DNA from: Gemmatimonadota bacterium
GTDB taxonomy: Bacteria > Latescibacterota > UBA2968
Assembly: GCA_002727195.1 (NCBI GenBank)
Contig: PBWH01000005.1
Coordinates: 300,566 to 364,565 of the forward strand
DNA: 64,000 nt
Reading direction: 5' to 3'
Part shown: positions 39,315 to 48,613 of the stretch, piece by piece
Layout of the letters: each line of letters starts with the position of its first letter
How positions within the stretch are numbered: the first letter of the stretch is position 1
Program-made: the position numbers and the translations under genes
Notes under the pieces: generated by a model
What the model saw: the letters and a program-made list of their open reading frames with translations, nothing else
Database searches by the model: none
What the model was told of the DNA's origin: nothing

Positions 39315-40097
39315 ATGCGCACCGCGACCGAGCCAGTCCTGACAGATGACCAGATCGCCCTATACCACAAGGAAGGCTACCAGCTTGTCTCAGGTTTGAT
39401 GTCGGAAGCAATCGCCGACCAAGCTGAGCAGGCGATGTGGCGGCTGATGGAAATGGATCCGGCGGACACGGACACCTGGTCACGCGTGCCCGAATCTGCG
39501 GACGAGTTCACCGAAGGCAGAGGCGTCGTCATCTTCAACGGCTTACAGGATCACGACCTGATGGCGTGTGCGACCGAAGACTACCTGACGGCCGTGGCGC
39601 AACTGCTTGGGGAGCCGATCGGATCGCTCCATCCGCCTGAAGCCGTCCACACCCAGAACCTCCTCCAACGCGACGTCGAGTGGTCGCTGCCCAGACCACA
39701 CGTCGACGGGATTCCGAAGATGCATATGCACCGCACCTTCCCGGGCCCTTACCGGATCACGAGCCTGTTCTACCTGAGTGACGTCGAACATCAGGGCGGT
39801 GGTACCTGTGCCTGGCCCGGGTCGCAGCGGAAAATCCGTGAGCTCGCCGAGTCCGATCCGGTCGCATACGAGCATCTCTACGACCTCAACAAGGACATCC
39901 CGTCTCTAGACCTCGGTGAGCCGATCGAACTGACCCCTAAGCGTGGCGACGTCCTCTTCTTCCAACACCTCTTCGGCCACAACGGGTCCGCGAACGTCCT
40001 ACCTAAGCCTCGCTTTATGATGCGCTTCTTCTGCTCCTGCGAGAGATGCTACAGCACCTGGAAGAAGGTCGATCACTGGGGCCACTGGGCCCCCTGA
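39315..40097 (+). CDS. phytanoyl-CoA dioxygenase (PhyH) family protein 1
   Basis: 260 residues from ATG 39315, which follows GAGG; the ORF starts 12 bases earlier within that site. PhyH proteins are Fe(II)/2-oxoglutarate oxygenases that hydroxylate varied substrates. The N-terminal YHKEGYQLVSGLMS block is typical. The HxD facial-triad half is RPHVDG (about 127) and the distal His is in FQHLFGHNGSANV (about 221). YLSDVEHQGGGTCAWPGSQ lies between. Intact and complete. Substrate unknown. Confidence 0.85.
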   Translation: MRTATEPVLTDDQIALYHKEGYQLVSGLMSEAIADQAEQAMWRLMEMDPADTDTWSRVPESADEFTEGRGVVIFNGLQDHDLMACATEDYLTAVAQLLGEPIGSLHPPEAVHTQNLLQRDVEWSLPRPHVDGIPKMHMHRTFPGPYRITSLFYLSDVEHQGGGTCAWPGSQRKIRELAESDPVAYEHLYDLNKDIPSLDLGEPIELTPKRGDVLFFQHLFGHNGSANVLPKPRFMMRFFCSCERCYSTWKKVDHWGHWAP

Positions 40098-40143
40098 TCG
40101 GCGGTTTCCCACTCTTCTGCTGGATTGTTCCCGAACCTAAAAA

Positions 40144-40368
40144 TTGGACGAACAGCCGAAAAGGCCTGTCTACTCAAGGTTTTCTGCATATGACGTTGAA
40201 CAGGTCTGGCACGACTACCGACTCTCCATCCTCACACATCTGCAAAAACTGCTGCGCGGTCTGACGATCCGACCCAGTCACGAACGACACGAGCGAGTGC
40301 AACTCGCCATCCGTCGTCGGGTCATACAGACAGTCGAAGACCGCAGCGATCTGGGGATGATCAAGTAA
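40144..40368 (+). pseudogene. possible kinase-family C-terminal fragment
   Basis: A 75-codon frame reads YSRFSAYDVEQVWHDYRLSILTHLQKLL...RRRVIQTVEDRSDLGMIK. The YDVEQVWHDYRL pattern recalls the C-terminal region of aminoglycoside-phosphotransferase/ecdysteroid-kinase-like proteins. There is no N-terminal kinase domain, so at best it is a 3' remnant. The opposite strand is also open here, so the call is weak. Confidence 0.25.
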
Positions 40369-40394
40369 CGATAGATTTTGAATTTGAGGATAAG

Positions 40395-40751
40395 ATGGAT
40401 CAGAAAGCGTTCTACGAAGCCAAGCTTGCATACGAGATCGACGCCTACGACCTCAACGCGAAACGTGAGAACGGTGATAAGGTCTTCGTACTCGATGCGC
40501 GATCGCACGAAGCTTTTACAGAGGAGCACATTCCTGGCGCCATAAGCCTGCCGCATCGAAAAATGAGCAAGGCGACTACCGCGCAGATCGACAGGAACGC
40601 TCTGATCGTCACCTACTGTGATGGGATCGGATACAACGCCTCGACGAAAGGCGCATTGTGAATGTTGGGCCTGGGCTTCATTGTCAGGGAACTACAGGTC
40701 GGACTCGTCTGGTGGAAACAGGACGTCTATCCCAAGGTGGCTGGCTCGTAA
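40395..40751 (+). pseudogene. rhodanese-domain protein with an in-frame TGA
   Basis: Full-length single-domain rhodanese frame of 118 codons: KVFVLDARSHEAFTEEHIPGAISLPH, then active-site loop TYCDGIGYNASTKGAL, TGA at 40659, and MLGLGFIVRELQVGLVWWKQDVYP, stopping at TAA 40749. The catalytic Cys is in TYCDG. Homologues usually have CNASTKGA where this has YNAST. The TGA replaces what is usually Lys or Arg. Its stop overlaps the start of the next PhyH gene (TAATG), so the two were one unit. Confidence 0.75.
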
Positions 40752-41578
40752 TGTCCTCACACACTATCACCTATCAGATCCTAAAAACACACAACACCGG
40801 GGGTGTCGAGCTCTTGCGCGACGTAAAAGTTCACGCGACCGAAGAAGAACTCGACCACCTCGACCAGCAAGGTTACCTGGTTCGTGAACGTTTGTTCCAG
40901 GGCGAGCACCTGGAGCAGCTGCGTGACGCGACGGATCGGCTGTTCGATGCAGAGGTCGATCTCGCCAAACGGAAGACGAGTAAACGTTCGTAGGGACCGA
41001 TCCTCCGCTACCTGGAGGACGAAGACCCTGTCTTCCTCTACCTGATCCAGTTCGAGCCGATCGTCTCGATAGCACGCGCGATGATGGGACCGAAGTTTCG
41101 GCTGCGAGGACTGAGCACACGGATCAGCTTCCCTGGAGAGGAGATCCAGTCCGCCCCCTACCATCAACACCTTCGCCTGAATGCGAACCCACGTCCTCGC
41201 TGGTTCTACGACCCACACTGTCTGGATGCCCTGATCTATCTTGATGACCTCAACAACGATACAGGCCCTGTGTGCGTGGTACCCGAATCGCACAAGTGGG
41301 TTGACCGTGAGCCGTCCTTCCGTCACTTCGACTCGCTCGAAAACGAGATCGTCTTCCGTGTTCCGGCGGGCAGCGCCTTCCTGATGCACGGCAACGTCTG
41401 GTACCGCGCCTGTCCCACAGTCGCCGCCCGTCGCCGAATGCTGATCCTGAGCTACACCCCCTGCTGGCTCCGGCGGACCCCTCACGGCACCCGGCCCGAG
41501 AACCCACTGACCGCCTACATCGCCGATGACGCCGACGAACAACTCCGCGAACTCATCGGCACCTCAGGTTACAGCTGA
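40751..41578 (+). pseudogene. PhyH family protein 2, single amber stop
   Basis: A 275-codon PhyH-type frame is interrupted only by TAG at 40991. Before it: EEELDHLDQQGYLVRERLFQG. After it: GPILRYLEDEDPVFLYL...ISFPGEEIQSAPYHQHLRLN...DALIYLDDLNNDTGPVCVVPESHKW...FLMHGNVWYRACPT. The usual HxD is HQH here, while the distal His (MHGN) is present. The absence of the acidic ligand is unusual and may reflect a distinct subfamily or decay. Overlaps rhodanese by TAATG. Confidence 0.75.
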
Positions 41579-41661
41579 AACCTGCGCACGAATACCGATG
41601 TCAGGTTAGGTGCCCTTGGTTTGGGTGTTCAATCTTAATTCATCAATCATCCTCGATCAAA

Positions 41662-42350
41662 ATGACTGACTTCGACAAAGTACGTGCCTACTAGAGCCGT
41701 TTCAACGAATGGGATCATCTCTCGTCGCCTCCAGGTCGATTCGAATACGCCCTGACGTGTGACACGCTCGACGAGATGTTGGAGCCGGAGTCGCGGATCC
41801 TCAACCTCGGCGGCGGTCCGGTCGCTATACGGTTTACCTGGCCGGGTAGAACCACACGGTCACGCTGTGCGACCTGTCACAGGATCTGCTGAACGTTGCA
41901 CGAAGCAAGATCGAAGAGCACGCGGCCTCGAAAAGCGTGGAGGGTGTCCAGGTCGCAAACGCGATCGACCTGTCGGCATTCGACGATACGAAATTCGATG
42001 CTGCCCTGTCTTTCGGCCCTTACTATCACCTGACCGGCGAAGACGAGCGTGAGCAGGCTAGGCGCGAACTCTTCCGCGTGCTGAAGCCGGGTGGACGGTT
42101 TCTCGCATCCTTCCTCCCAAGAATCAGTGGACTCACGGGACTCATCGATCGAGCGGCACCCCATCCGGATCAGGTCACAACGGATGTGTTCGCTCAGGCT
42201 GTGAAATCGGGCGCGTTCCACAACGGCTACTCATCGGGTTTTCAGGAATCGCCGCCTGCTCCGGTCAGGCCCTGTATATCGGGACCAAAGCGTAATCGCC
42301 CCAAAGGGCAAACGGTGACTATGCGTTGCTCAGGAGACGTGATATATTAG
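41662..42350 (+). pseudogene. class I SAM-dependent methyltransferase, broken
   Basis: MTDFDKVRAY, TAG, SRFNEWDHLSSPPGRFEYAL...DEMLEPESRILNLGGGP, then a one-base shift near 41818 into GRYTVYLAG, TAG, NHTVTLCDLSQDLLNVARSKIEE...FDDTKFDAALSFGPYYHL...LFRVLKPGGRFLASFLPR. Motif I (LNLGGGPGRYT) and the acidic motif II (VTLCDLS) are clear. Two ambers and a frameshift remove function. The tail after about 42240 is scrambled. Substrate unknown. Confidence 0.75.
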
Positions 42351-42404
42351 GTATATCAATACAGCTTCGCAGACAGTCTTAGGGCGAACGATGGAGTCTT
42401 GACA

Positions 42405-43274
42405 ATGCTGAAGTATGACCCCCTTCCGGAAGCGGATATTCAACATTTCGATGAACAAGGATACCTGATCGTCCGGAACGCCCTGGACCAGGAGACGGTC
42501 GGTCGTCTGGTCCAGGCCGGAGATCGGCTGGTGGCAAGCGACATGAAAACCAACCGTCAGACGGCAAAAGGCGGCCAATATGATGGCTTTCGTAACGCGA
42601 TCACCCTGGACAGCGCATTCTCGGATCTGATCGACCACGAGCGTATTCTCCCGACCGTCGTCCAGCTCCTTGGTGCGAACCTTCACGTGATGACCTCACA
42701 CCTCATCATCAAGAAGCCCGACGGTAACGACGCTCCGCTCTCTGCGCGTCTACCGGGATGGCATCGGGATTACGCTCAGGCGATGCACGATATGGGCAAC
42801 GTCGCCATCCCCCGTCTCCTCGTGAAGTGTGCCTACTACCTCACAGATCTGACCGAAAAGAACCGAGGCGTCACGATGGTCGCGCCTGGCAGTCACCTGT
42901 TGACGGATCGACCCGAGATCGCCGACGGTGATGTGGATCCGATTGGGGCCGTCGAGCCGAGTATCGCGCCTGGCGACTGCCTGATCTTCGAGAATCGCAC
43001 CTTCCACGCCGGCGCCGCTCACCGGGGACCGGATCCGCGTCGCGCGATCATGATCGGCTACGGCTACCGCTGGGTGATGCCGATGGACTACGTCAAACAG
43101 GATGCGTCGTTTGTGGAGACCCTTAGCCCACTTCAACGCTATCTCTTGGGTGAAGAGTACGAGAACGTCGAAGAATTCCAGTTCGACGGCGGCCGGAACC
43201 CGATCGCCGAGTGGTGCGAGCAGCACGACATTCCCAAAGCTCGTCATCCGCAGGCTCAGGCCGCGATCGCTTGA
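42405..43274 (+). CDS. phytanoyl-CoA dioxygenase family protein 3
   Basis: 289 residues from ATG 42405; the upstream in-frame TTG at 42399 is less likely, and GGAG lies about 10 bases before the ATG. The EADIQHFDEQGYLIVRNALDQ start is typical of PhyH. HxD is in GWHRDYAQ (about 119-122) and the distal His in FHAGAAHRG (about 200), followed by the 2-oxoglutarate-binding Arg region. Intact. Its stop overlaps the TTG start of a Nudix gene, forming a PhyH-Nudix-comB unit of which only this gene is open. Confidence 0.87.
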   Translation: MLKYDPLPEADIQHFDEQGYLIVRNALDQETVGRLVQAGDRLVASDMKTNRQTAKGGQYDGFRNAITLDSAFSDLIDHERILPTVVQLLGANLHVMTSHLIIKKPDGNDAPLSARLPGWHRDYAQAMHDMGNVAIPRLLVKCAYYLTDLTEKNRGVTMVAPGSHLLTDRPEIADGDVDPIGAVEPSIAPGDCLIFENRTFHAGAAHRGPDPRRAIMIGYGYRWVMPMDYVKQDASFVETLSPLQRYLLGEEYENVEEFQFDGGRNPIAEWCEQHDIPKARHPQAQAAIA

Positions 43275-43693
43275 ACAGCTCGAATGACCGACCTCGCGTG
43301 GGAGCCGCCGCCGGCCGCAACGGCAACCGCGAGGTCCTGATGGTTCGCCACCGGCACCGTGAAGGATCGACCTACTGAGTGCTGCCAGGAGGGGGCGTCA
43401 AACCAGGAGGAACCGACCACGACGCCGTGATTCGTGAATTAGAGGAAGAGACGGGGCTGACAGGCACGGTAGTAAGGCACCTCTTCACTAACCCATACCA
43501 ATATGGGCTGTCGTCAACCTACCTCGTCGATGTCCCCGCGGATTCGCAGCCGACACTCGGCGTCGACCCTGAAGAGCTTGGCAGGGACCATCAGGAACTG
43601 ATCGACGTGGCGAGGAAGACGGCCTGCGACTACACACCCTCCTTTAAGGTCGGGAAACTGCTCTCATTCCCGAAATTCGCTCAGGAACCGTAA
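43271..43693 (+). pseudogene. Nudix hydrolase, Trp-to-stop
   Basis: From TTG 43271 overlapping the PhyH stop: NREVLMVRHRHREGSTY, TGA at 43376, VLPGGGVKPGGTDHDAVIRELEEETGL, ending at TAA 43691-43693. The TGA lies exactly where Nudix proteins have Trp (YWVLPGGGV), one base from TGG. The Nudix box keeps RELxEExGL, but its first Glu position is Gly. Translation could restart at the GTG after the stop but would lack the first strands. Substrate unknown. Confidence 0.75.
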
Positions 43694-44388
43694 GCTACTA
43701 CGACCAATCCGCTTACCGTGTTCGCGTAGAGTGGGGAGCGGCAGGTGTCGAAGTCTTCGCACCCATCAGTGACACCATCGTCATCGTGGATGTCGTCGTC
43801 AGTCACCGGGCGGCCGCACTCCCCTAAGGATGGAAGACGGAGCAGGCAGAGACATTCGCGAAACGTCACAACGCGATCCTCGTCGGCCGACGTGGGCAAG
43901 CGGAACTGTGTCTCTCGCCACCCTCCTTATCTGCTCTCGAATCCTGTGCAAGAGTCGTCCTGCCCTCACCGAACGGATCGACGCTCACCCTTCTCGCCGC
44001 CGATCACACGCGCACACTGGCTGGCCTTCTGCGCAACCGTACCGCCGTCGCCGACTATCTCAACAAAGTCGACGGAACGGTGACCGTGACCATCTGCGGG
44101 GAACGATGGCCTGAGAACAATCTGCGTCCCGCCATCGAAGACCAGTTGGGAGCAGGCACGATCGTCCAGGCGCTTACAGCATCGAACTCACCAGAAGCGC
44201 AAGCCGCCGAAGCCGTCTTCTCCTAGGAGCAATCCACGGGTCTTCTCGACACGATGAATGCCTGCGCATCCGGCAGAGAACTAATCGAAAAGGGCTACGC
44301 CCAAGACCTCGCCTGGTCTGCCGACCTCGACACGAGCACAGTTGTACCGGGTTTCAGGGAAGACGCCTACGTAAACGCTGTGACATAA
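43690..44388 (+). pseudogene. 2-phosphosulfolactate phosphatase (ComB) family, broken
   Basis: A single frame from GTA 43690 to TAA 44388 reads SYYDQSAYRVRVEWGAAGVE...PISDTIVIVDV, GWKTEQAETFAKRHNAILVGRRGQAEL, ARVVLPSPNGSTLTLLA, LRNRTAVADYL, ICGERWPENNLRPAIEDQLGAG, ELIEKGYAQDLAWSADLD. This is the ComB family, which dephosphorylates phosphosulfolactate in coenzyme M and sulfolactate routes. TAA at 43826 and TAG at 44224 interrupt it, and the conserved segment after VDV looks shortened. The start appears mutated from GTG to GTA. Confidence 0.75.
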
Positions 44389-44591
44389 GCAGGAAGTCCG
44401 TTTGGGTCTACGACCCCAAAGCTGCGTTCCGAGCTTGTCGAGGGAGGATCGCATCAGCAGCCCGGGGTTACCGATCGCCGAAGGCGGAGGAACCCACGGT
44501 ACAAACGTGTGGCTATCAGCAGCCCGAGCCGTATTCACAAGAATTCGGTATAGCCCACTCGGGCAAATAGAGATCAGGATCCAGGCCCCAT

Positions 44592-45367
44592 ATGACAAAC
44601 CTCACCGAAAACCAACTCGCCGAATTCGAACAGAACGGCTTCCTATCGCTCGAGGCGATCACGACCCGGAAAAGATCGAATGGCTCTGCGAGGTCTACGA
44701 CCGCCTGTTCACCGACCGCCTCGGCTGGGAAGAAGGCAGTCAGTTCGACCTGGCCGGGACAGACGACGACAACGAAGCCGCCCTCCCTCAGATGCTCGGC
44801 CCCAGCGGATACGTCCCCGAACTGCTTGAGTCGACCTATCGCAAGAACGCCGCCGCTATCGCCCGGCAGATTTTCGGGGACGGGATGACCGATCGCGTCG
44901 GCGAGCATATGATCTACAAACCCGCCGGCCGCGGAGCCGCCACCCCGTGGCATCAGGACCAGGCCTACCACGATCCAACACTGGCTTACAAGGGGGTCAA
45001 CTTCTGGATGTCCCTGGACGGTGCGACAGTCGATTCAGGCTGCTTACAATTCGTTCCCGGCTCGCACAAGATGGACGTCCTCTCCCACCACAGCATCAAC
45101 CACGATCCACGCATCCACGGCCTGGAAGTAGACGACCCGGATCAGTGGGCAGACAAAGCCGTACCGTGTCCCCTACCAGTGGGCGGAGCGACCATCCACG
45201 CCTGCTACCTGCTCCACTGCGCCGAACCCAATATCTCCGACCGACCCCATCGGGCGTATACCCTCACTTTCCGCTGCGAGCTAACGCTCCGCGACGTCCC
45301 CATCGATAACTACTGGCGCCGCGAACAGAACACCGCCCGTCAACAGCGCGCCGACAACCACCCCTGA
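44592..45367 (+). pseudogene. PhyH family protein 4, frameshifted near the N-terminus
   Basis: MTNLTENQLAEFEQNGFLSLEAIT reads to about 44660. A one-base shift then leads to DPEKIEWLCEVYDRLFTDRLGW...MIYKPAGRGAATPWHQDQAYHDPTLAYKGVNFWMSLDGATVDSGCLQFVPGSHK...GATIHACYLLHCAEPNISDRPHRAYTLTFR. The HxD motif (WHQD) and distal His (LLHCAEPN) are intact, so only the one indel disables it. GNAT and SGNH sequences follow. Confidence 0.78.
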
Positions 45368-45428
45368 CGCCCCAATGGCACGTGGAAAGTGGACAAACGC
45401 ACTGTGATAGCGGATACTGGTAACGGCC

Positions 45429-45530
45429 CAAGCGGGCTTACCAGAAACAGGGCTTCGACACACACGAGTATGTGCTCGGCACCATCCCGCTCCCGGCCTT
45501 CTGGTTTCACCACCAAGCACAGACTGCTAG
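45429..45530 (+). pseudogene. possible acetyltransferase C-terminal fragment
   Basis: One frame of about 30 codons, AYQKQGFDTHEYVLGTIPLPAFWFHHQAQ, resembles the end of a GNAT acetyltransferase (Y.KxGF...). No upstream acetyl-CoA site is present. The rest of the 298-base gap between 45368 and 45665 holds a repeat-like word TTTCGTGTCTTTTCGTATATG, also seen near 55310. Confidence 0.35.
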
Positions 45531-45665
45531 TCGAGAAAATCTGCCAGGTTTACGAGAATTTTTTGCGGCACCCTTTCGTGTCTTTTCGTATATGGAGCCT
45601 GCCCCTGCGAAGGCAAGGGTGGTCTTCTTCTGGTGTTCGAGAAGGGCCATTCCAAGGAGAATCAC

Positions 45666-46250
45666 GTGCCCAGAATCTTCAGCTTTGGCGCCAGCACAGC
45701 GCAGGGATCCAAGGACGACGAAGGCGGATTTATTGCCCGCATTGGGAAGCGTCTGCAGCAGGAAGGGTTGGGACACGCCGAGAATTACGGCATTGGTGGA
45801 CATTCGACCGACGATATGCTCCCTCGTCTGCCGGACCTGCCGATTCATGACAACTCGGATATCGCGATCGTGACGCTGGGCATAAACGATGTACCCCGCG
45901 CCCCAGATCCCCGACCAGACAGACGCGTCCCCCTCGATCGTCACGACGCCAATGTCCACACGATCGTGGAGAACCTGAAAGGCCGCTGTCGCGTCCTTTA
46001 CGTCACGCAGTATCCCGTGAACTACGACCAGCGAGGCCTGGATAAACAGCTGGTCGAGTCTTACGTCAACGTCGGTCGTCAGGTCGCCCACGAAGTCGGC
46101 GTCGAAATCCTCGACATCCACCCAGAGATCGATGACGCGAAGTATGCCGCCTTCATCCACGAGGACGGAATGCACTTCAACTCCGACGGTCACGCCTACA
46201 TCGCCGACCGCATCTGGGACCATCTGACCGCATCGGGACATTTCGACTGA
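45666..46250 (+). CDS. SGNH/GDSL-type hydrolase
   Basis: 194 residues from GTG 45666, preceded by AAGGAG; the ORF-track start is 33 bases upstream. SGNH hydrolases are esterases or lipases acting on acyl or acetyl groups. Block I reads IFSFGASTAQG (GAS instead of GDS; the Ser nucleophile is kept), block II ENYGIGGHS supplies Gly, block III TLGINDV supplies Asn and block V EDGMHFNSDGH supplies the Asp-x-x-His pair. No signal peptide, so cytoplasmic. Intact among broken neighbours. Confidence 0.83.
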   Translation: MPRIFSFGASTAQGSKDDEGGFIARIGKRLQQEGLGHAENYGIGGHSTDDMLPRLPDLPIHDNSDIAIVTLGINDVPRAPDPRPDRRVPLDRHDANVHTIVENLKGRCRVLYVTQYPVNYDQRGLDKQLVESYVNVGRQVAHEVGVEILDIHPEIDDAKYAAFIHEDGMHFNSDGHAYIADRIWDHLTASGHFD

Positions 46251-46337
46251 ACGACTCCCGTCAGCCCTATTCACCTGAGAGTTTGCGCCGGAACCCGAAG
46301 GGTTGCCGCAAACTCGTCAGCAACGTGGAGAGTTGCC

Positions 46338-47009
46338 GTGCACACCTCTGACTTCAGAAGTACGGATTTCAGTATCGAGGACGGCGATCACACCGTTCTC
46401 CACGCAGATTACTTCGTGTCTTTCAGTATCACCGACCGTGTCGGCATCGTAATCGATCACCGGTTCCAATCCCTGGACGCGGCCACCATCCTGATCGCCC
46501 ACGTCACCGCATTCTACGACCGTTGCCGGTCCACCGCCGACGAGTTCTTCGCCTACCCGGATTTCTTCGCCTTCCAACGGTGTGACCCACTGGACCGATG
46601 CGACTGGTTCGACATCTGGCCTGAAGAGAAGAACGTCGTGCTCAGCAACGACCCGTGGGAAACGCTATCCACCATCGTGAGCCGTGGCGTTAACATCCTG
46701 CTCGTCCCGGACGCAGAGCGGGCCGAACCGCCCGATCCGGAAGAAAATCGACATCGCGCCACGCTGGCCAGCCTCAAGCGCAACCTACGAACGTGCTATG
46801 CGTATGGAGCGGACGGAGACCTGTCGGTCAGCTGTACGAACGAGAGCCTGAAGAAGTGGGGATTTCGTGTGGTAGAGACAGATCCTGAGGGTGAAGCGGC
46901 GAAGAAATGGGAAGCGGCCTGGGAAAGTGGGACGCTCACCCAGGCCTGTAGACGAATCGATCGCGCTGAAGCAATCGGGGCGATTACCGGTAGGTTGGTC
47001 GTCGCCTGA
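46338..47009 (+). CDS. hypothetical protein, family not recognised
   Basis: 223 residues from GTG preceded by GGAGAG. No signal peptide or membrane segment; acidic and rich in Asp, Trp and Phe (e.g. CDWFDIWPEEKNVVL, RGVNILLVPDAER). The mix of strands and helices suggests a soluble globular protein. I do not recognise a family. The ORF is uninterrupted and has a plausible ribosome site, so it may be real; neighbours give no functional clue. Confidence 0.55.
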   Translation: MHTSDFRSTDFSIEDGDHTVLHADYFVSFSITDRVGIVIDHRFQSLDAATILIAHVTAFYDRCRSTADEFFAYPDFFAFQRCDPLDRCDWFDIWPEEKNVVLSNDPWETLSTIVSRGVNILLVPDAERAEPPDPEENRHRATLASLKRNLRTCYAYGADGDLSVSCTNESLKKWGFRVVETDPEGEAAKKWEAAWESGTLTQACRRIDRAEAIGAITGRLVVA

Positions 47010-47035
47010 TCAGCAAATCTGGTGGGACGGCTCTG

Positions 47036-47841
47036 CTAGTGACACTCGGCCTTATCCACCAAGTTGACGAGTCCTTCACCCCACGACAGCCGCTCCGCGT
47101 TTTCCACCAGTAGGTCATACATCCGTTCCTGAACGTTCTCGGCGTCCTGCGCTGCGATATGCGGGGTAAGGATCGCATTCTCCAGCGTCCATAGCTTTTG
47201 GTCGGTAGCGGTTCTATCTCGTAGACATCCAATCCGCATCCGGCGATCGTGCCCCCCTCCACAGCCTCCGCCAGATCGTCGATCCGCGTCGTCATCCCCC
47301 TGCCGATGTTAATGAAGTAGCCGGATGGCTTCATCAACTCGAACAGGCCTCGATTCCACATCCCCTCCGTTTGGGGCGTGTGATGCCCCCGACCCCTACG
47401 ATGAACGCCGTCGCCCGCGAGAGGTCAACGGGGTCGAATTGGCGCGCGTCCTTGTCCCAGCTCGCCTTCCGCTGGACGTCCAGGTAATAAGAGAGTCCAC
47501 GAGAAAGACCGAGGACATACATCATAATGTGCTGACCGATATGATCGCTGAACACGCCTCTCGGATTGCACACCGTGACCGGATGATCGATCAACTCGGG
47601 ATAGTAGTAGCCGGCCGGAGGAGCCGCCTGAGCGCTCTGGATCCACTGCAGCTTGTTCGCGGTCTTCAGGGCCTCCAGTGGTACCACACCATACGCGCCC
47701 TCCGCGTCAGTCAACGCTTCCTTGGCCTCTTCATCGGTGGCTGGGGAGACGACCGTGTATTCGGGTAGGTCAGCTAATCAGGCGTGGGAGCCACGCGCGT
47801 CTGCGATCGTCGAGCGGCGGCATCAATACGAGTTTTGGCAA
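47036..47841 (-). pseudogene. D-isomer-specific 2-hydroxyacid dehydrogenase, internally deleted
   Basis: Minus-strand segments in order: LPKLVLMPPLDDRRRAWLPRL (shift near 47775), LPEYTVVSPATDEEAKEALTDAEGAYGVVPLEALKTA...NPRGVFSDHIGQHIMMYVLGLSR, ATAFIVGVGGI, then directly EGMWNRGLFELMKPSGYFINIGRG...GGTIAGCGLDVYEIEPLP (shift near 47210), LWTLENAILTPHIAAQDAENVQERM. The catalytic His of TPHIAA is present, but most of the NAD-binding Rossmann half after GVGGI is missing. It cannot encode a working enzyme. Confidence 0.75.
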
Positions 47842-47952
47842 GGTGATCGTCCACGTTGAATGTTCGGGGAATCGCGCTACAATCAGGTGCCGGAACGGGT
47901 GAAGGCCAAGCAGGCTTCTTGCCTCACGACCTGACTCGTATGGTGCTACCCT

Positions 47953-48613
47953 ATGCTGCTCAATCCGCACGACGACATCCTCTCCGTCCGGAGATCGTCC
48001 CTCCAGAGTCTGCTCTCGTTCTACGAGCAACATCGAGAGCGATCCCCACGTTTCTACCCGAAACGTGTTCACTTTCTTCGTCGTCCTCAACCTGGCGTGC
48101 ACCTGGGCCGGCCTGTTCACCACGTTCCCTGAGTATCTGCACGATGCTCAGGGCCGGCATTACTTCCTCATTCAGTTTCCCGTCGACCTTCTTGGTGCTG
48201 TCTTTGACAGCCTCTCCTTCTTCATAACGATCGCCATCGTTCGGCGGGCCCTGGTCACACACGCGGGCTGGACCTACGTATCCCATCTGTCACTGGACGG
48301 CGTGATCGCGATTCTGGCGACGTTCTGGGTTCTATTCGTCTTCGTCGTTTAAGGCTGGATAGTACACGCGACCACACCGGGAGAGCCGATGTTCGGTTCG
48401 AAGCCCCTCGATGATCGCCAAGATCGGTATACGATGATGCTCACGGACGCACTGCGGAATCCGTTCGCCAACGTGAGGAACATCTACTTCAGATTGTTGA
48501 TGGGAGTATCGGCCAGCTCGCCGACTTGTGTTTACGTAGGGCTGTTCTTTAGGGTTGTCGTGGTTCGTGTGAACCGGAAGACCCGGGATCCTACGACAGA
48601 AGGGACTGTCTGA
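47953..48613 (+). pseudogene. integral membrane protein, broken
   Basis: MLLNPHDDILSVRRSSLQSLLSFYEQHRERSPRFYPKRV shifts frame near 48065 to FTFFVVLNLACTWAGLFTTFPEYL...FLIQFPVDLLGAVFDSLSFFITIAIVRRAL...LSLDGVIAILATFWVLFVFVV. TAA at 48350 follows, then in frame GWIVHATTPGEP...ALRNPFANVRNIYFRLLMGVSASSPTCVYVGLFF. At least four hydrophobic helices. Family not recognised. It is convergent with a broken ECF sigma gene and could have been its partner. Confidence 0.55.

Noticed and set aside
40174-40431. Minus-strand ORF of 85 codons
   Set aside because: Overlaps the plus-strand kinase-like fragment and the rhodanese start; no family match or ribosome site, so neither strand is firmly coding.
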